Below are positions 15,954 through 25,241 of a stretch of 64,000 nt of DNA, piece after piece (the first letter of the stretch is position 1; each line of letters begins with the position of its first letter). The stretch covers positions 49,928 to 113,927 of the forward strand of contig NZ_BCUG01000007.1 of NCBI RefSeq assembly GCF_001591165.1, in the 5' to 3' direction. Made by a program: the position numbers and the translations under genes. Under the pieces are notes generated by a model. The model was not told the origin of the DNA and did no database searches. It worked only from the letters and a program-made list of their open reading frames with translations. The stretch is from Thauera butanivorans NBRC 103042. GTDB lineage: Bacteria; Pseudomonadota; Gammaproteobacteria; Burkholderiales; Rhodocyclaceae.

Positions 15954-17087
15954 TCAGACCAGGCCGAGGTCCTGCAGGCCGCTGCCGCTCGGCTGTTCGC
16001 CGAGCTTGCTGTGGAGCTTGATCTGCAGGCGCAGGTCGTTGATGGAGTCGGCGTTGCGCAGCGCGTCTTCGTAGGTGATCCTGCCGGCCTCGTAGAGGTC
16101 GAACAGCGCCTGGTCGAAAGTCTGCATGCCGATTTCGCGCGAACGCTTCATGATCTCCTTGATCTCGGGGATGTTGCCCTTGAAGATCAGGTCGGCGATC
16201 AGCGGCGAGTTCAGCATCACTTCCACCGCCGGCACGCGGCCCTTGCGTTCCTTCAGCGGCAGCAGCCGCTGCGAGATCATCGCGCGCAGGTTCAGCGACA
16301 GGTCCATCAGCAGTTGCTGGCGGCGCTCTTCGGGGAAGAAGTTGATGATGCGGTCGATCGCCTGGTTGGCGCTGTTGGCGTGCAGCGTGGCCAGGCACAG
16401 GTGGCCGGTCTCGGCGAAGGCGATGGCGTAGTCCATGGTCTCGCGGTCGCGGATCTCGCCCATCAGGATGACGTCCGGCGCCTGGCGCAAGGTGTTCTTC
16501 AGTGCGGTTTCCCATGAGTCGGAGTCGATGCCGATCTCGCGCTGGGTGACGATGCAGCTCTTGTGCGGGTGCACGAATTCGATCGGATCCTCGACCGTGA
16601 TGATGTGGCCGTAGCTGTTCTCGTTGCGGTAATCGACCATGGCGGCGAGCGAAGTCGTCTTGCCGGTGCCGGTGCCGCCGACGAACACCACCAGGCCGCG
16701 CTTGCTCATCGCCACGTCGTTCAGTACCGCGGGCATGCCCAGTTCTTCCAGGCTGGGAATGCGCTGCGGGATGGTGCGCAGCACCAGCCCGACCCTGCCC
16801 TGCTGCACGAAGGCGTTGGCGCGGAAGCGGCCGATGCCAGCCGGCGAGATACCGAAGTTGCATTCCTTGGTGGCCTCGAATTCGGCCGCCTGGCGGTCGT
16901 TCATGATCGCGCGCGCGAGTTCGGCGGTGTGCTGGGGCTGCATCGCCTGGTTGGATTGCGGCGTGATGCGGCCGTCGATCTTGATCGCCGGCGGGAAGCC
17001 GACGGTGAGGAACAGGTCGGAACCGTTCTTCTGCAGCATCAGCCGCAGCAGGTCGTGCATGAACTTGAGTGCCTGGTCGCGTTCCAT
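15954..17087 (-). CDS. pilU: Type IV pilus retraction accessory ATPase PilU
   Basis: A 377-residue hexameric secretion ATPase of the PilT/PilU group. Walker A is GGTGTGKTT (137-145), the Asp box is HIITVEDPIEF, Walker B is DVILMGEIRD (205-214) and the His box is TGHLCLATLHA. The QQGRVGLVLRTIP segment and overall length distinguish PilU from the shorter PilT next door. PilU assists PilT in retracting the pilus at the inner-membrane base. The gene follows pilT with a 76-base gap on the same strand. Confidence 0.93.
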   Translation of the reverse strand: MERDQALKFMHDLLRLMLQKNGSDLFLTVGFPPAIKIDGRITPQSNQAMQPQHTAELARAIMNDRQAAEFEATKECNFGISPAGIGRFRANAFVQQGRVGLVLRTIPQRIPSLEELGMPAVLNDVAMSKRGLVVFVGGTGTGKTTSLAAMVDYRNENSYGHIITVEDPIEFVHPHKSCIVTQREIGIDSDSWETALKNTLRQAPDVILMGEIRDRETMDYAIAFAETGHLCLATLHANSANQAIDRIINFFPEERRQQLLMDLSLNLRAMISQRLLPLKERKGRVPAVEVMLNSPLIADLIFKGNIPEIKEIMKRSREIGMQTFDQALFDLYEAGRITYEDALRNADSINDLRLQIKLHSKLGEQPSGSGLQDLGLV

Positions 17088-17163
17088 CGGGGCGTGGTCT
17101 CCTGCGGAGTCTGGTGCGAGGTTTGGGGGGCGGGAGGCGTGAAGGCGGGATGGCAGCCTGCGT

Positions 17164-18207
17164 TCAGCCGGCGATGCTGTCCTTGTTCTGGGCGCGCAGG
17201 CGCGCTTCGACCGGCGATACGATGTTGCGCCGCACCAGGTCGGCCAGGCACTGGTCCAGCGTCTGCATGCCGACGTTCTGGCCGGTCTGGATCGACGAGT
17301 ACATCTGCGCGATCTTGTTCTCGCGGATCAGGTTGCGGATCGCCGGGGTGCCGATCATGATCTCGTGCGCGGCGACGCGGCCCTGGCCGTCCTTGGTCTT
17401 GAGCAGGGTCTGCGAGATCACCGCGCGCAGCGATTCGGACAGCATCGAGCGCACCATGTCCTTCTCGGCCGCGGGGAAGACGTCGACGATACGGTCGATG
17501 GTCTTGGCCGCCGACGAGGTGTGCAGGGTGCCGAACACCAGGTGGCCGGTCTCGGCCGCGGTCAGCGCCAGGCGGATGGTTTCGAGGTCGCGCATTTCGC
17601 CCACCAGGATCACGTCCGGGTCTTCGCGCAGCGAGGCGCGCAGGGCGTTGTTGAAGGACATCGTGTCGCGGTGCACCTCGCGCTGGTTGATCAGGCAGCG
17701 CTTGGATTCATGCACGAATTCGATCGGGTCCTCGACGGTCAGGATGTGGCCGTACTCGTTCTCGTTGATGTAGTCGATCATCGCCGCCAGCGTGGTCGAC
17801 TTGCCCGAGCCGGTGGGGCCGGTGACCAGCACGATGCCGCGCGGGGTGTCGGCGATCTCCTTGAAGATCTTCGGGCAGTTCAGCTCCTCGAGCGTCAGCA
17901 CCTTGGACGGAATGGCCCGGAACACCGCGCCGGCGCCGCGGTTCTGGTTGAAGGCGTTGACGCGGAAGCGGGCGAGGTTGGGCACGGCGAAGGAGAAGTC
18001 GCACTCCCAGGTTTCCTCGAACTGCTTGCGCTGGCCGTCGTTCATGATGTCGTACACCATGGCGTGCACGTCCTTGTGCTCCATCGGCGGCAGGTTGATG
18101 CGGCGCACGTCGCCATGGACGCGGATCATCGGCGGCAGGCCGGCCGAAAGGTGCAGGTCGGAAGCCTTGTTCTTGACGGCGAAGGCGAGCAGTTCGGTGA
18201 TGTCCAT
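17164..18207 (-). CDS. pilT: Type IV pilus retraction ATPase PilT
   Basis: A 347-residue retraction motor. It has the N-terminal PAS-like domain (ASDLHLSAGLPP), Walker A GPTGSGKST, Asp box HILTVEDPIEF, Walker B DVILVGEMRD, and the PilT C-terminal signature AIRNLIRENKIAQM. It drives pilus depolymerisation for twitching motility and DNA uptake. The ATG at 18207 has AGGAAACACG before it and is better than a start at 18234. It is divergent from yggS across 92 bases. Confidence 0.95.
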   Translation of the reverse strand: MDITELLAFAVKNKASDLHLSAGLPPMIRVHGDVRRINLPPMEHKDVHAMVYDIMNDGQRKQFEETWECDFSFAVPNLARFRVNAFNQNRGAGAVFRAIPSKVLTLEELNCPKIFKEIADTPRGIVLVTGPTGSGKSTTLAAMIDYINENEYGHILTVEDPIEFVHESKRCLINQREVHRDTMSFNNALRASLREDPDVILVGEMRDLETIRLALTAAETGHLVFGTLHTSSAAKTIDRIVDVFPAAEKDMVRSMLSESLRAVISQTLLKTKDGQGRVAAHEIMIGTPAIRNLIRENKIAQMYSSIQTGQNVGMQTLDQCLADLVRRNIVSPVEARLRAQNKDSIAG

Positions 18208-18299
18208 CGTGTTTCCTGGGAGGGCGGCGCCCAAAAAGATCGATCGGTGCGGAATGTTATACTTTTCGCCGCTTCAGCCAGAGGAAGTAGACCACGGAC

Positions 18300-19025
18300 A
18301 TGACGACAATCGAGCAGCGCCTGCGGGCCGTGCAGGCCCGCGTTGCAGCGGCGGCGAAGGCGGCCGGGCGCGATCCGGCTTCGGTCCGGCTGCTCGCCGT
18401 CAGCAAGACCTGGCCGGCCGACGCGGTGCGCGAAGCCGCCGCCGCGGGCCAGCGCGCCTTCGGCGAGAACTACGTGCAGGAAGGCGTCGCCAAGGTCGAG
18501 GCGCTGCGCGGGTCGATGCCGAAGGAGGGGCTGGACGGGCCGCTCGAATGGCATTTCATCGGCCCGCTGCAGAGCAACAAGACGAGGCCGGTGGCAAATG
18601 CCTTCGACTGGGTGCACAGCATCGACCGGCTGAAGATCGCCGAGCGCCTGTCGGCGCAGCGCGACGTGCATCTGCCGCCGCTGAACGTCTGCATCCAGGT
18701 CAATGTCAGCGGCGAGGACAGCAAGAGCGGCGTCGCGCCGGACGAGGCCGCGGCGCTGGCCAAGGCGGTGGCCGCGCTGCCGCGCCTGCGGCTGCGCGGG
18801 TTGATGTGCATTCCCGAGCCGACCGACGACGCAGCCTTGCTGCGCTCGCGCTTCGCGCTGCTGCGCGCGCTGAAGGCGGAACTGGCGGACGAAGGGCTGG
18901 TGCTCGACACCTTGTCGATGGGCATGTCGCACGACGTCGAGCCGGCGGTGGCCGAAGGTGCGACGATGGTGCGCGTGGGCACGGCGATTTTCGGCGAGCG
19001 CACGCGGCCGGCGGCGCAGGCGTGA
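18300..19025 (+). CDS. yggS: PLP homeostasis protein YggS
   Basis: A 241-residue fold-type III PLP-binding protein. Lys36 in LLAVSKTWP is the cofactor-binding lysine; FGENYVQE, HFIGPLQSNK and LSMGMSHD are family signatures. It stores or delivers pyridoxal phosphate and influences amino-acid pools rather than acting as a classical enzyme. The order yggS-proC-yggT is conserved in many proteobacteria. A possible -10 (TATACT, 18258-18263) precedes it, without a clear -35. Confidence 0.93.
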   Translation: MTTIEQRLRAVQARVAAAAKAAGRDPASVRLLAVSKTWPADAVREAAAAGQRAFGENYVQEGVAKVEALRGSMPKEGLDGPLEWHFIGPLQSNKTRPVANAFDWVHSIDRLKIAERLSAQRDVHLPPLNVCIQVNVSGEDSKSGVAPDEAAALAKAVAALPRLRLRGLMCIPEPTDDAALLRSRFALLRALKAELADEGLVLDTLSMGMSHDVEPAVAEGATMVRVGTAIFGERTRPAAQA

Positions 19026-19092
19026 GCCGGCGGGCGGATTCATTGCATGGCAGCCGGGCGTCTGGCCCGGCATTCACAGAGAGAAGGACAGC

Positions 19093-19917
19093 ATGAAGAT
19101 CACTTTCCTGGGCGGCGGCAACATGGCGACGGCCCTGATCGGCGGCATGATCGAGCGCGGCTTCGACGCGGCAGGCATCCAGGTCGTCGACCTCGGTGCC
19201 GAGACGCGTGCGCGGCAGGCCGAACGTTTCGGCCTGCGCGCGGTGGACTCTTTCGATGCGACCGCGCTGGACTGCGACGTGCTGATGCTGGCGGTGAAGC
19301 CGCAGCAGATGAAGGCCGCGCTGGCGCCGATCGCCGGCAAGCTGAACGGCCAGCTCGTCATCAGCGTCGCTGCCGGCCTGCGCCTGGCCGACCTCGGCCG
19401 CTGGCTGGGCGCGCCGGGCCAGCCGTATTCCCGGCTGGTGCGCTGCATGCCCAACACGCCGGCGCTGATCGGCGCCGGCGTCACCGGGCTGTATGCCGAT
19501 CCGAGCGTCGATGCCGACGGCCGCGAGGCTGCCGAGCGCATCCTGGCCGCGGTCGGCAGCGTGGTGTGGGCCGACTCCGAAGACCAGATGGACGCGGTGA
19601 CGGCGATTTCCGGCAGCGGCCCGGCCTATGTGTTCCATTTCATCGAGGCGCTGGAAGACGCCGGGCGTGCGCTCGGCTTCGACGAGGCCGATGCGCGCCG
19701 GCTGGCGATCGACACCGTGCTCGGCGCGGCCAGGCTGGCGGCCGGTTCGGAGGATTCGCCCGCGGTACTGCGCGAGAAGGTGACTTCCAAGGGCGGCACC
19801 ACCGCGGCGGCGCTGAACAGCCTGGCCGAGTCCGGCTGGCACGGCGCGCTGGTCAAGGCGGTCGGCGCGGCGCGGGCGCGCGGACAGGAACTGGGTGCCG
19901 AACTCGGCAAGGACTGA
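19093..19917 (+). CDS. proC: Pyrroline-5-carboxylate reductase
   Basis: A 274-residue enzyme catalysing the last step of proline synthesis (P5C to proline with NAD(P)H). The dinucleotide loop FLGGGNMATALIGG opens the protein, and the C-terminal catalytic dimer domain has AISGSGPAYVFHFIEAL and TSKGGTTAAAL. GAGAAGGA precedes the ATG at 19093. It is followed by yggT after six bases, so the two are co-transcribed. Confidence 0.95.
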   Translation: MKITFLGGGNMATALIGGMIERGFDAAGIQVVDLGAETRARQAERFGLRAVDSFDATALDCDVLMLAVKPQQMKAALAPIAGKLNGQLVISVAAGLRLADLGRWLGAPGQPYSRLVRCMPNTPALIGAGVTGLYADPSVDADGREAAERILAAVGSVVWADSEDQMDAVTAISGSGPAYVFHFIEALEDAGRALGFDEADARRLAIDTVLGAARLAAGSEDSPAVLREKVTSKGGTTAAALNSLAESGWHGALVKAVGAARARGQELGAELGKD

Positions 19918-19923
19918 TCCACG

Positions 19924-20505
19924 ATGCTCGCCAACATCCTGCTGCTGGTCATCGACGCTGCCGGCGGCTTCCTGACGCTGATGCTGCTGGCACGCTTCTA
20001 CATGCAGTGGCAGCGCATTTCCTTCCGCAACCAGATCGGCCAGTTCGTCGTTTCCACCACCGACTGGCTGGTGCGGCCGCTGCGCCGCTTCGTGCCCGGC
20101 CTGTTCGGGCTGGACATGGCCAGCCTGTTGCCGGCCTGGGTCGTGCAGGTGCTGCTGGTCGCCATCGAACTGAGCCTGCGCGGCGCGGTGTTCAGCGGCA
20201 ACATGGGTTCGGTGCTGCTGGGCCTGTGGGGCGTGGGCCTGATCGAGCTGGTCCGCATGATGGTGTATCTGCTGTTCGCGGTCGTGCTCGGCTCGGCAGT
20301 GCTGTCATGGGTCAGCCCGCATGCGCCGCTGGCGCCGCTGCTGCATGCGCTGGCGGAACCTTTCCTGCGCCCCTTCCGCCGCATCGTACCGATGATCGCC
20401 AACGTCGATCTGTCACCGCTGATCCTGCTGCTGGTGCTGCAGATCGTGCTGATGCTGCTCGGAGGCATGCGCGGCAACTTCGCGCCGCTGCTGTTCGGCG
20501 GCTGA
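19924..20505 (+). CDS. YggT family integral membrane protein
   Basis: A 193-residue inner-membrane protein with two YGGT repeats, each carrying a hydrophobic helix pair and a characteristic P-proline loop (VRPLRRFVPG and LRPFRRIVPM). Members occur beside proC/yggS and are linked to osmotic or membrane homeostasis, but the exact function is unknown. It is the last gene of the yggS-proC-yggT unit and converges with the second Uma2 gene, 13 bases between stops. Confidence 0.9.
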   Translation: MLANILLLVIDAAGGFLTLMLLARFYMQWQRISFRNQIGQFVVSTTDWLVRPLRRFVPGLFGLDMASLLPAWVVQVLLVAIELSLRGAVFSGNMGSVLLGLWGVGLIELVRMMVYLLFAVVLGSAVLSWVSPHAPLAPLLHALAEPFLRPFRRIVPMIANVDLSPLILLLVLQIVLMLLGGMRGNFAPLLFGG

Positions 20506-20518
20506 ACCGCAACAGGCT

Positions 20519-21100
20519 TCAGCCCACGTTGCGCAGCACGCGCTCCCAGTCGATGACGATTTCGGGCAGCACGCCGACGGCGAGCGTTTCCTTCAACTCG
20601 TGGATGTCGGGTGCGCCGAAGGCGCCGTCCTGAAGGCGATAGACGGTGACGACGTGGTCGACCGGATGCACCAGCCAGTATTCGCGCACGCCGGCGCGCT
20701 CGTACAGCTGGCGCTTGATGATGAGGTCGTGGCCGGCGGTCGAGGGCGACAGGACTTCGACCACCCAGTCCGGCGCGCCGCGGCAGCCGCGCTCGTCGAG
20801 CTTGGCGCGGTCGCAGACCACGACGAGATCGGGCTGAACCACGGTGTCGACATCGCGGTCGGCCTCGTCGCCGCGCGGCAGGCGCACGTCGAAGGGCGCG
20901 ATGAAGGGGCGGCAGGGTTTGCCGTCCAGCGCACTATGCGCCTGGCCTGCAATTTGCAGCAGGAATTCCTGATGCACCCGCAGCGGTGCTGGCGACATCG
21001 CGTAGGCGACGCCATCGATCAATTCGTAGCGAACGTCGTCCGGCCACGTCAGGTAATCGGCGTAGGTGTAAGTCTGATCGTCGCGCAGAGCCAGGCCCAT
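20519..21100 (-). CDS. Uma2 family protein (second copy)
   Basis: A 193-residue PD-(D/E)xK-fold protein with VQPDLVVVCD, then WVVEVLSPSTAG and a downstream Lys (IIKRQLYERAG). It differs considerably from the copy at 3942-4514, so it is not a recent duplicate. Function is not established. It sits alone on its strand between yggT and the pyrimidine operon, and its promoter region is bounded by a REP-like inverted repeat. Confidence 0.85.
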   Translation of the reverse strand: MGLALRDDQTYTYADYLTWPDDVRYELIDGVAYAMSPAPLRVHQEFLLQIAGQAHSALDGKPCRPFIAPFDVRLPRGDEADRDVDTVVQPDLVVVCDRAKLDERGCRGAPDWVVEVLSPSTAGHDLIIKRQLYERAGVREYWLVHPVDHVVTVYRLQDGAFGAPDIHELKETLAVGVLPEIVIDWERVLRNVG

Positions 21101-21145
21101 GTCGTACTCCTCATGTATCGCTGCGGATGGGGCTGCAGAAAATAG

Positions 21146-21237
21146 GTAGGATGGGTAGAGCCGTCAGGCGAAACCCATCAAAACAGGGAAGGCCTCCGCC
21201 GTGAATGATGGGTTTCGCTTCGCTCTACCCATCCTAC
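21146..21237. repeat. REP-like dispersed inverted repeat
   Basis: Outer arms GTAGGATGGGTAGAG (21146-21160) and CTCTACCCATCCTAC (21223-21237) are perfectly complementary. Inner arms CGAAACCCATCA (21169-21180) and TGATGGGTTTCG (21206-21217) are also perfect. The central 25 bases are unpaired. The element fills the gap between the second Uma2 gene and the pyrC-like gene. This sequence style is a known dispersed intergenic element in proteobacteria. Another copy begins at the right edge of the window (63988). Confidence 0.75.
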
Positions 21238-21241
21238 CCGT

Positions 21242-22519
21242 TCAGCCCTCGTACATCACCTGGCCTTCGACCAGCGTATAGCGCACCTTGCCCGGCAGTT
21301 CCATGCCGAGGAAGGGCGTGTTCTTGCCCTGGCTCTTCAGCGTGTCGTGGGCGATGGTGACGTGGGCGGCGGGGTCGAACACGCAGACGTCGGCGCGCGC
21401 GCCCGGCGACAGGTGGCCGGCCTTGGTGATGCCGATGATCTTCGCCGCATCCGAGGTGATGCGGGCGAGGCCGTCGAGCAGCGGCAGGCCGGCGCGCTCC
21501 GCCCATTTCAGCGTCAGCGGCAGCAGCAGTTCGAGGCCGGTGGCACCGGGTTCGGATTCGGCGAAGGGCGTCTGCTTGCCGTCGTCGTCCACCGGCGTGT
21601 GGTCCGAGCACAGCGCATCGATGCGGCCGTCGGCCAGTCCCCTGCACAGCGCTTCGCGGTCGCGCTGGCTGCGCAGCGGCGGGATCAGGTGGCAGTTGGA
21701 ATCGAAGTAGCCGATGTCCATGTCGCACAGGTGCACATGGTTGATCGACACGTCGCAAGTCACGTCCATGCCTTCGGCGCGTGCGCGCTCGATCAGTTCC
21801 AGCCCGGCGGCGGACGACAGGCGGGTGATGTGCAAGCGCGCACCGGTGATCTTGGCCAGTTCGAGGTAGGTGTACAGCGCCACCGTCTCGGCCGCCACCG
21901 GCATGCCGGCGAGACCGAGGCGGGTGGCGACTTCGCCGTCGTGGGCGTTGCCGCCGCGGGCGAGGAAGGGCGCCAGCGGCTGCAGCCAGACGCGGAAGCC
22001 GAAGGTGGCGGCGTACTGCATCGCGCGCATCAGCACGCCGTTGTCGACGATGGGCACGTTGGCCTGCGAGAAGGCGACGCAGCCGGCCTCGACCAGTTCG
22101 GCCATCTCGGACAGGCGCTCGCCCTTGAGGCCGAGCGTGAGCGCGCCGACCGGGTAGATGTGGGCGCGGTTCAGCTTCTTGGCGCGGTAGGTCAGCATCT
22201 CGACCAGACCCGGCTCGTCCAGCGCGGGGTCGGTGTCGGGCGGGATCGCCAGGCTGGTGACGCCGCCGGCCATCGCCGCTTCCATCTCGGATTCGAGCGT
22301 GGCGCGGTATTCGAAGCCGGGCTCGCGCAGGCGCGCGGCGAGGTCGATGAAGCCGGGGGCGACGACCAGCCCGCCGGCGTCGAGGGTGCGTTCGGCGACG
22401 AAGCCGTCGGGGGCGGTGCCGAGGGCGACGATCTTGCCGCCGGCGACATAGACGTTCTGCACCGCGTCGGTGCGCCTGGCCGGATCGACGACGCGGCCGT
22501 TGGAAATCAGGATGTTCAT
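21242..22519 (-). CDS. pyrC: Dihydroorotase-like protein lacking the metal-binding HxH motif (PyrC'/PyrX type)
   Basis: A 425-residue amidohydrolase-fold protein. Where active dihydroorotases carry DLHVHLREPG, this protein reads DLAARLREPGF, so both metal-binding histidines are gone. The usual later His positions are also altered (ITRLSSAAG; SINHVHL), though CSDHTP keeps the Asp. In Pseudomonas and relatives such an inactive subunit (PyrX/PyrC') forms a structural partner required for aspartate transcarbamoylase assembly. It follows pyrB by 32 bases on the same strand, as expected. A catalytic dihydroorotase must be encoded elsewhere. The ATG at 22519 is chosen; a longer reading frame upstream overlaps pyrB. 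Confidence 0.85.
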   Translation of the reverse strand: MNILISNGRVVDPARRTDAVQNVYVAGGKIVALGTAPDGFVAERTLDAGGLVVAPGFIDLAARLREPGFEYRATLESEMEAAMAGGVTSLAIPPDTDPALDEPGLVEMLTYRAKKLNRAHIYPVGALTLGLKGERLSEMAELVEAGCVAFSQANVPIVDNGVLMRAMQYAATFGFRVWLQPLAPFLARGGNAHDGEVATRLGLAGMPVAAETVALYTYLELAKITGARLHITRLSSAAGLELIERARAEGMDVTCDVSINHVHLCDMDIGYFDSNCHLIPPLRSQRDREALCRGLADGRIDALCSDHTPVDDDGKQTPFAESEPGATGLELLLPLTLKWAERAGLPLLDGLARITSDAAKIIGITKAGHLSPGARADVCVFDPAAHVTIAHDTLKSQGKNTPFLGMELPGKVRYTLVEGQVMYEG

Positions 22520-22551
22520 TCGCGAATCCTTGTGCCTGTTCTGTCCGGGGC

Positions 22552-23511
22552 TCAGTGGCTGCCCAGCATGCTCATCACCGCCATGCGCACGGCGATGCCG
22601 AAAGTGACCTGGGGCAGGATCACCGCCTGCGCGCCGTCGGCCACGGCCGAATCGATCTCGACGCCGCGGTTCATCGGCCCGGGGTGCAGCACGATGGCGT
22701 CGGGCCTGGCCAGCGCCAGCTTGTCGGCGGTCAGGCCCCAGACCTTGAAGTATTCCTGCGGCGTGGGCAGCAGGGCGCCGTTCATGCGTTCGTTCTGCAG
22801 GCGCAGCATCATCACCACGTCCACGCCCTTCAGGCCTTCGCGCATGTCGTGGAACACGCGCACGCCGAGCTTCTCGACGTCGGTCGGCAGCAGGGTCCTG
22901 GGGCCGATCACGCGCACTTCCGGCACGCCGAGCGTGGTCAGCGCGGCGATCTGGCTGCGCGCGACGCGCGAGTGCAGCACGTCGCCGACGATGGCCACGG
23001 TCAGGTTGGCGAAATCCTGCTTGAAGTGGCGGATGGTGTACATGTCCAGCAGGCCTTGTGTCGGGTGCGCATGGCGGCCGTCGCCGGCATTGACGACATG
23101 GATGTGGTCGCGGCCGGTGGCCTGCAGGTGCTGGGCGATCAGCATCGGCGCGCCGCTGGCGGCGTGGCGGACGACGAACATGTCGGCCTGCATCGCGCAC
23201 AGGTTGTCGACGGTGTCGAGCAGGCTCTCGCCCTTCGAGGCCGAACTGGTGTTGATGTTCAGGTTCACCACGTCGGCCGACAGGCGCTTGGCGGCGATCT
23301 CGAAGGTGGTGCGGGTGCGCGTCGAGTTCTCGAAGAACAGGTTGAACACGCTCTTGCCGCGCAGCAGCGGCAGCTTCTTGACCTCGCGCTCGGCCACTTC
23401 GGTGAAGGGCGCGGCGGTGTCGAGGATGGCGGTGATGATGTCGCGGGGGAGACCGTCGAGCGTCAGCAGATGCTGAAGTTCGCCGTGCTTGTTGAGCTGG
23501 GGGTTGCGCAT
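22552..23511 (-). CDS. pyrB: Aspartate carbamoyltransferase catalytic chain
   Basis: A 319-residue enzyme making N-carbamoyl-aspartate, the committed step of pyrimidine synthesis. The carbamoyl-phosphate motif [13 protein letters not shown] is intact, followed by HPTQGLLD and the aspartate-binding HPGPMNRG. Its N-terminal extension before LLTLDGL is typical of the form that assembles with inactive PyrC-like chains. No pyrI regulatory gene is present, consistent with that class. It lies between pyrR and the pyrC-like gene on one transcript. Confidence 0.95.
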   Translation of the reverse strand: MRNPQLNKHGELQHLLTLDGLPRDIITAILDTAAPFTEVAEREVKKLPLLRGKSVFNLFFENSTRTRTTFEIAAKRLSADVVNLNINTSSASKGESLLDTVDNLCAMQADMFVVRHAASGAPMLIAQHLQATGRDHIHVVNAGDGRHAHPTQGLLDMYTIRHFKQDFANLTVAIVGDVLHSRVARSQIAALTTLGVPEVRVIGPRTLLPTDVEKLGVRVFHDMREGLKGVDVVMMLRLQNERMNGALLPTPQEYFKVWGLTADKLALARPDAIVLHPGPMNRGVEIDSAVADGAQAVILPQVTFGIAVRMAVMSMLGSH

Positions 23512-23582
23512 CGGGCTTGCCTCGGAATCAGCGATTGGCGATGGGGAGTTTTTGTCGGAAGCGTGTCACGGCAGCTCGGGCA

Positions 23583-24066
<484 letters not shown>

Positions 24067-24086
<20 letters not shown>

Positions 24087-24543
24087 GGCGATGGGCGTCC
24101 AGGAAGGTTTGCAGGATGATCCGGGCGGCGGCGGCGTCGAGCACCGCCTTGCGTTCGCGCCAGCCCTCGAGGCCGGCGCGGCAGAGTTCCGACTCGGCGG
24201 CGACCGAGGACAGGCGTTCGTCGGCGGGGAAGACCGGCAGGTTGAAGCGGCCGTGCAACTGGTTGGCGAAGCGGCGGCAACGGGCGGTAAGCTCGTGTTC
24301 GCTGCCGTCGAGATGGACGGGAATGCCGACCACCAGCGCCACCGGCCGCCATTCGGCGATCAGCCTGGCGATGGCCTTGAAGCGGGCTTCGTTGGATTCG
24401 TCGTGCAGCGTGGCCAGCGCGCTGGCCTGGCCGGTTTCGAGTTCGCCGCTGGCCACGCCGATGCGTGCCAGGCCGAAATCGAAGCCGAGCAGGGTGCCGC
24501 GTGCGGGCAGGGAAGGCAGGGCGGCGGATGCCGCGTCAGGCAT
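24067..24543 (-). CDS. ruvX: Holliday junction resolvase-like pre-16S rRNA nuclease RuvX/YqgF
   Basis: A 158-residue RNase H-fold protein with [16 protein letters not shown] at the N-terminus, [16 protein letters not shown] in the middle and [15 protein letters not shown] near the end. All are hallmarks of YqgF, which processes the 5' end of 16S rRNA precursor. I chose the ATG at 24543, which overlaps the yqgE stop by eight bases. An upstream start at 24579 would add 12 residues within yqgE. Confidence 0.92.
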
Positions 24544-25102
24544 GCCCCGCGACCTCGCTGAGGTTGGCGAAATCGACACCCAGCTTCTGCATCGCGGCAG
24601 CCAGGCGTTCTTCGGGCGGCAGCTCGAACACGATCGACATGTCCGCCGGCACCGTCAGCCAGGCGTTGTCCATCAGTTCCTGTTCCAGCTGGCCGGGTGT
24701 CCAGCCGGCGTAGCCGAGCGTGACCAGCACTTCGCGCGGCTCGCCTTGGGCGCCGATGGCCTGCAGCACGTCACGGCTGCTGGTGAGGCCGACCTCGTCG
24801 CTGACCTTCAGCGTCGAGTGCCAGTCGCCGAGCGGCCGGTGCAGCACGAAGCCGCGATCGGTCTGCACCGGCCCGCCGAAATACACCGGCTGGGTGTCGA
24901 AGCCTTCGGCTTCGAGCGGCACCTCGATGCGTTCGAACAGCGTGGCCAGCGTCATGTCGATCGGGCGGTTGACGATGATGCCCAGCGCGCCCTGCTCGTT
25001 GTGCTCGGCGATGTAGGTCAGCGCGCGGGCGAAATGGGGATCGGCCATGTGGGGCATGGCGATCAGGAAGTGATGCGTGAAGTTGGCCGTGGGGGTTTCC
25101 AT
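24536..25102 (-). CDS. YqgE/AlgH family protein
   Basis: A 188-residue DUF179 protein of unknown biochemical function. It contains [31 protein letters not shown] and [15 protein letters not shown], the diagnostic family segments, and [14 protein letters not shown]. It is almost always next to yqgF/ruvX, as here, and heads the yqgE-ruvX-pyrR-pyrB-pyrC-like unit. The start at 25102 gives the usual length; 25111 is possible, and an extension to 25231 would consume the divergent promoter shared with the photolyase gene. Confidence 0.9.
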   Translation of the reverse strand: METPTANFTHHFLIAMPHMADPHFARALTYIAEHNEQGALGIIVNRPIDMTLATLFERIEVPLEAEGFDTQPVYFGGPVQTDRGFVLHRPLGDWHSTLKVSDEVGLTSSRDVLQAIGAQGEPREVLVTLGYAGWTPGQLEQELMDNAWLTVPADMSIVFELPPEERLAAAMQKLGVDFANLSEVAGHA

Positions 25103-25241
25103 GCCTGCCATTTTACGCACTTCGCCCGCGTTCTTGTGTGGCGAGGAAAGGATGCCGGCCGCGATTCCGGCTCTGCTGCGGGCCTGCATCGCAGAAACGG
25201 CCGGGTGAGCCGATAATCGCTTCCCGTCCATCCGGATCGCA

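Noticed and set aside
23512..23582. PyrR-dependent attenuator between pyrR and pyrB
   Set aside because: No competing hairpins or U-tract can be drawn in the 71 bases.
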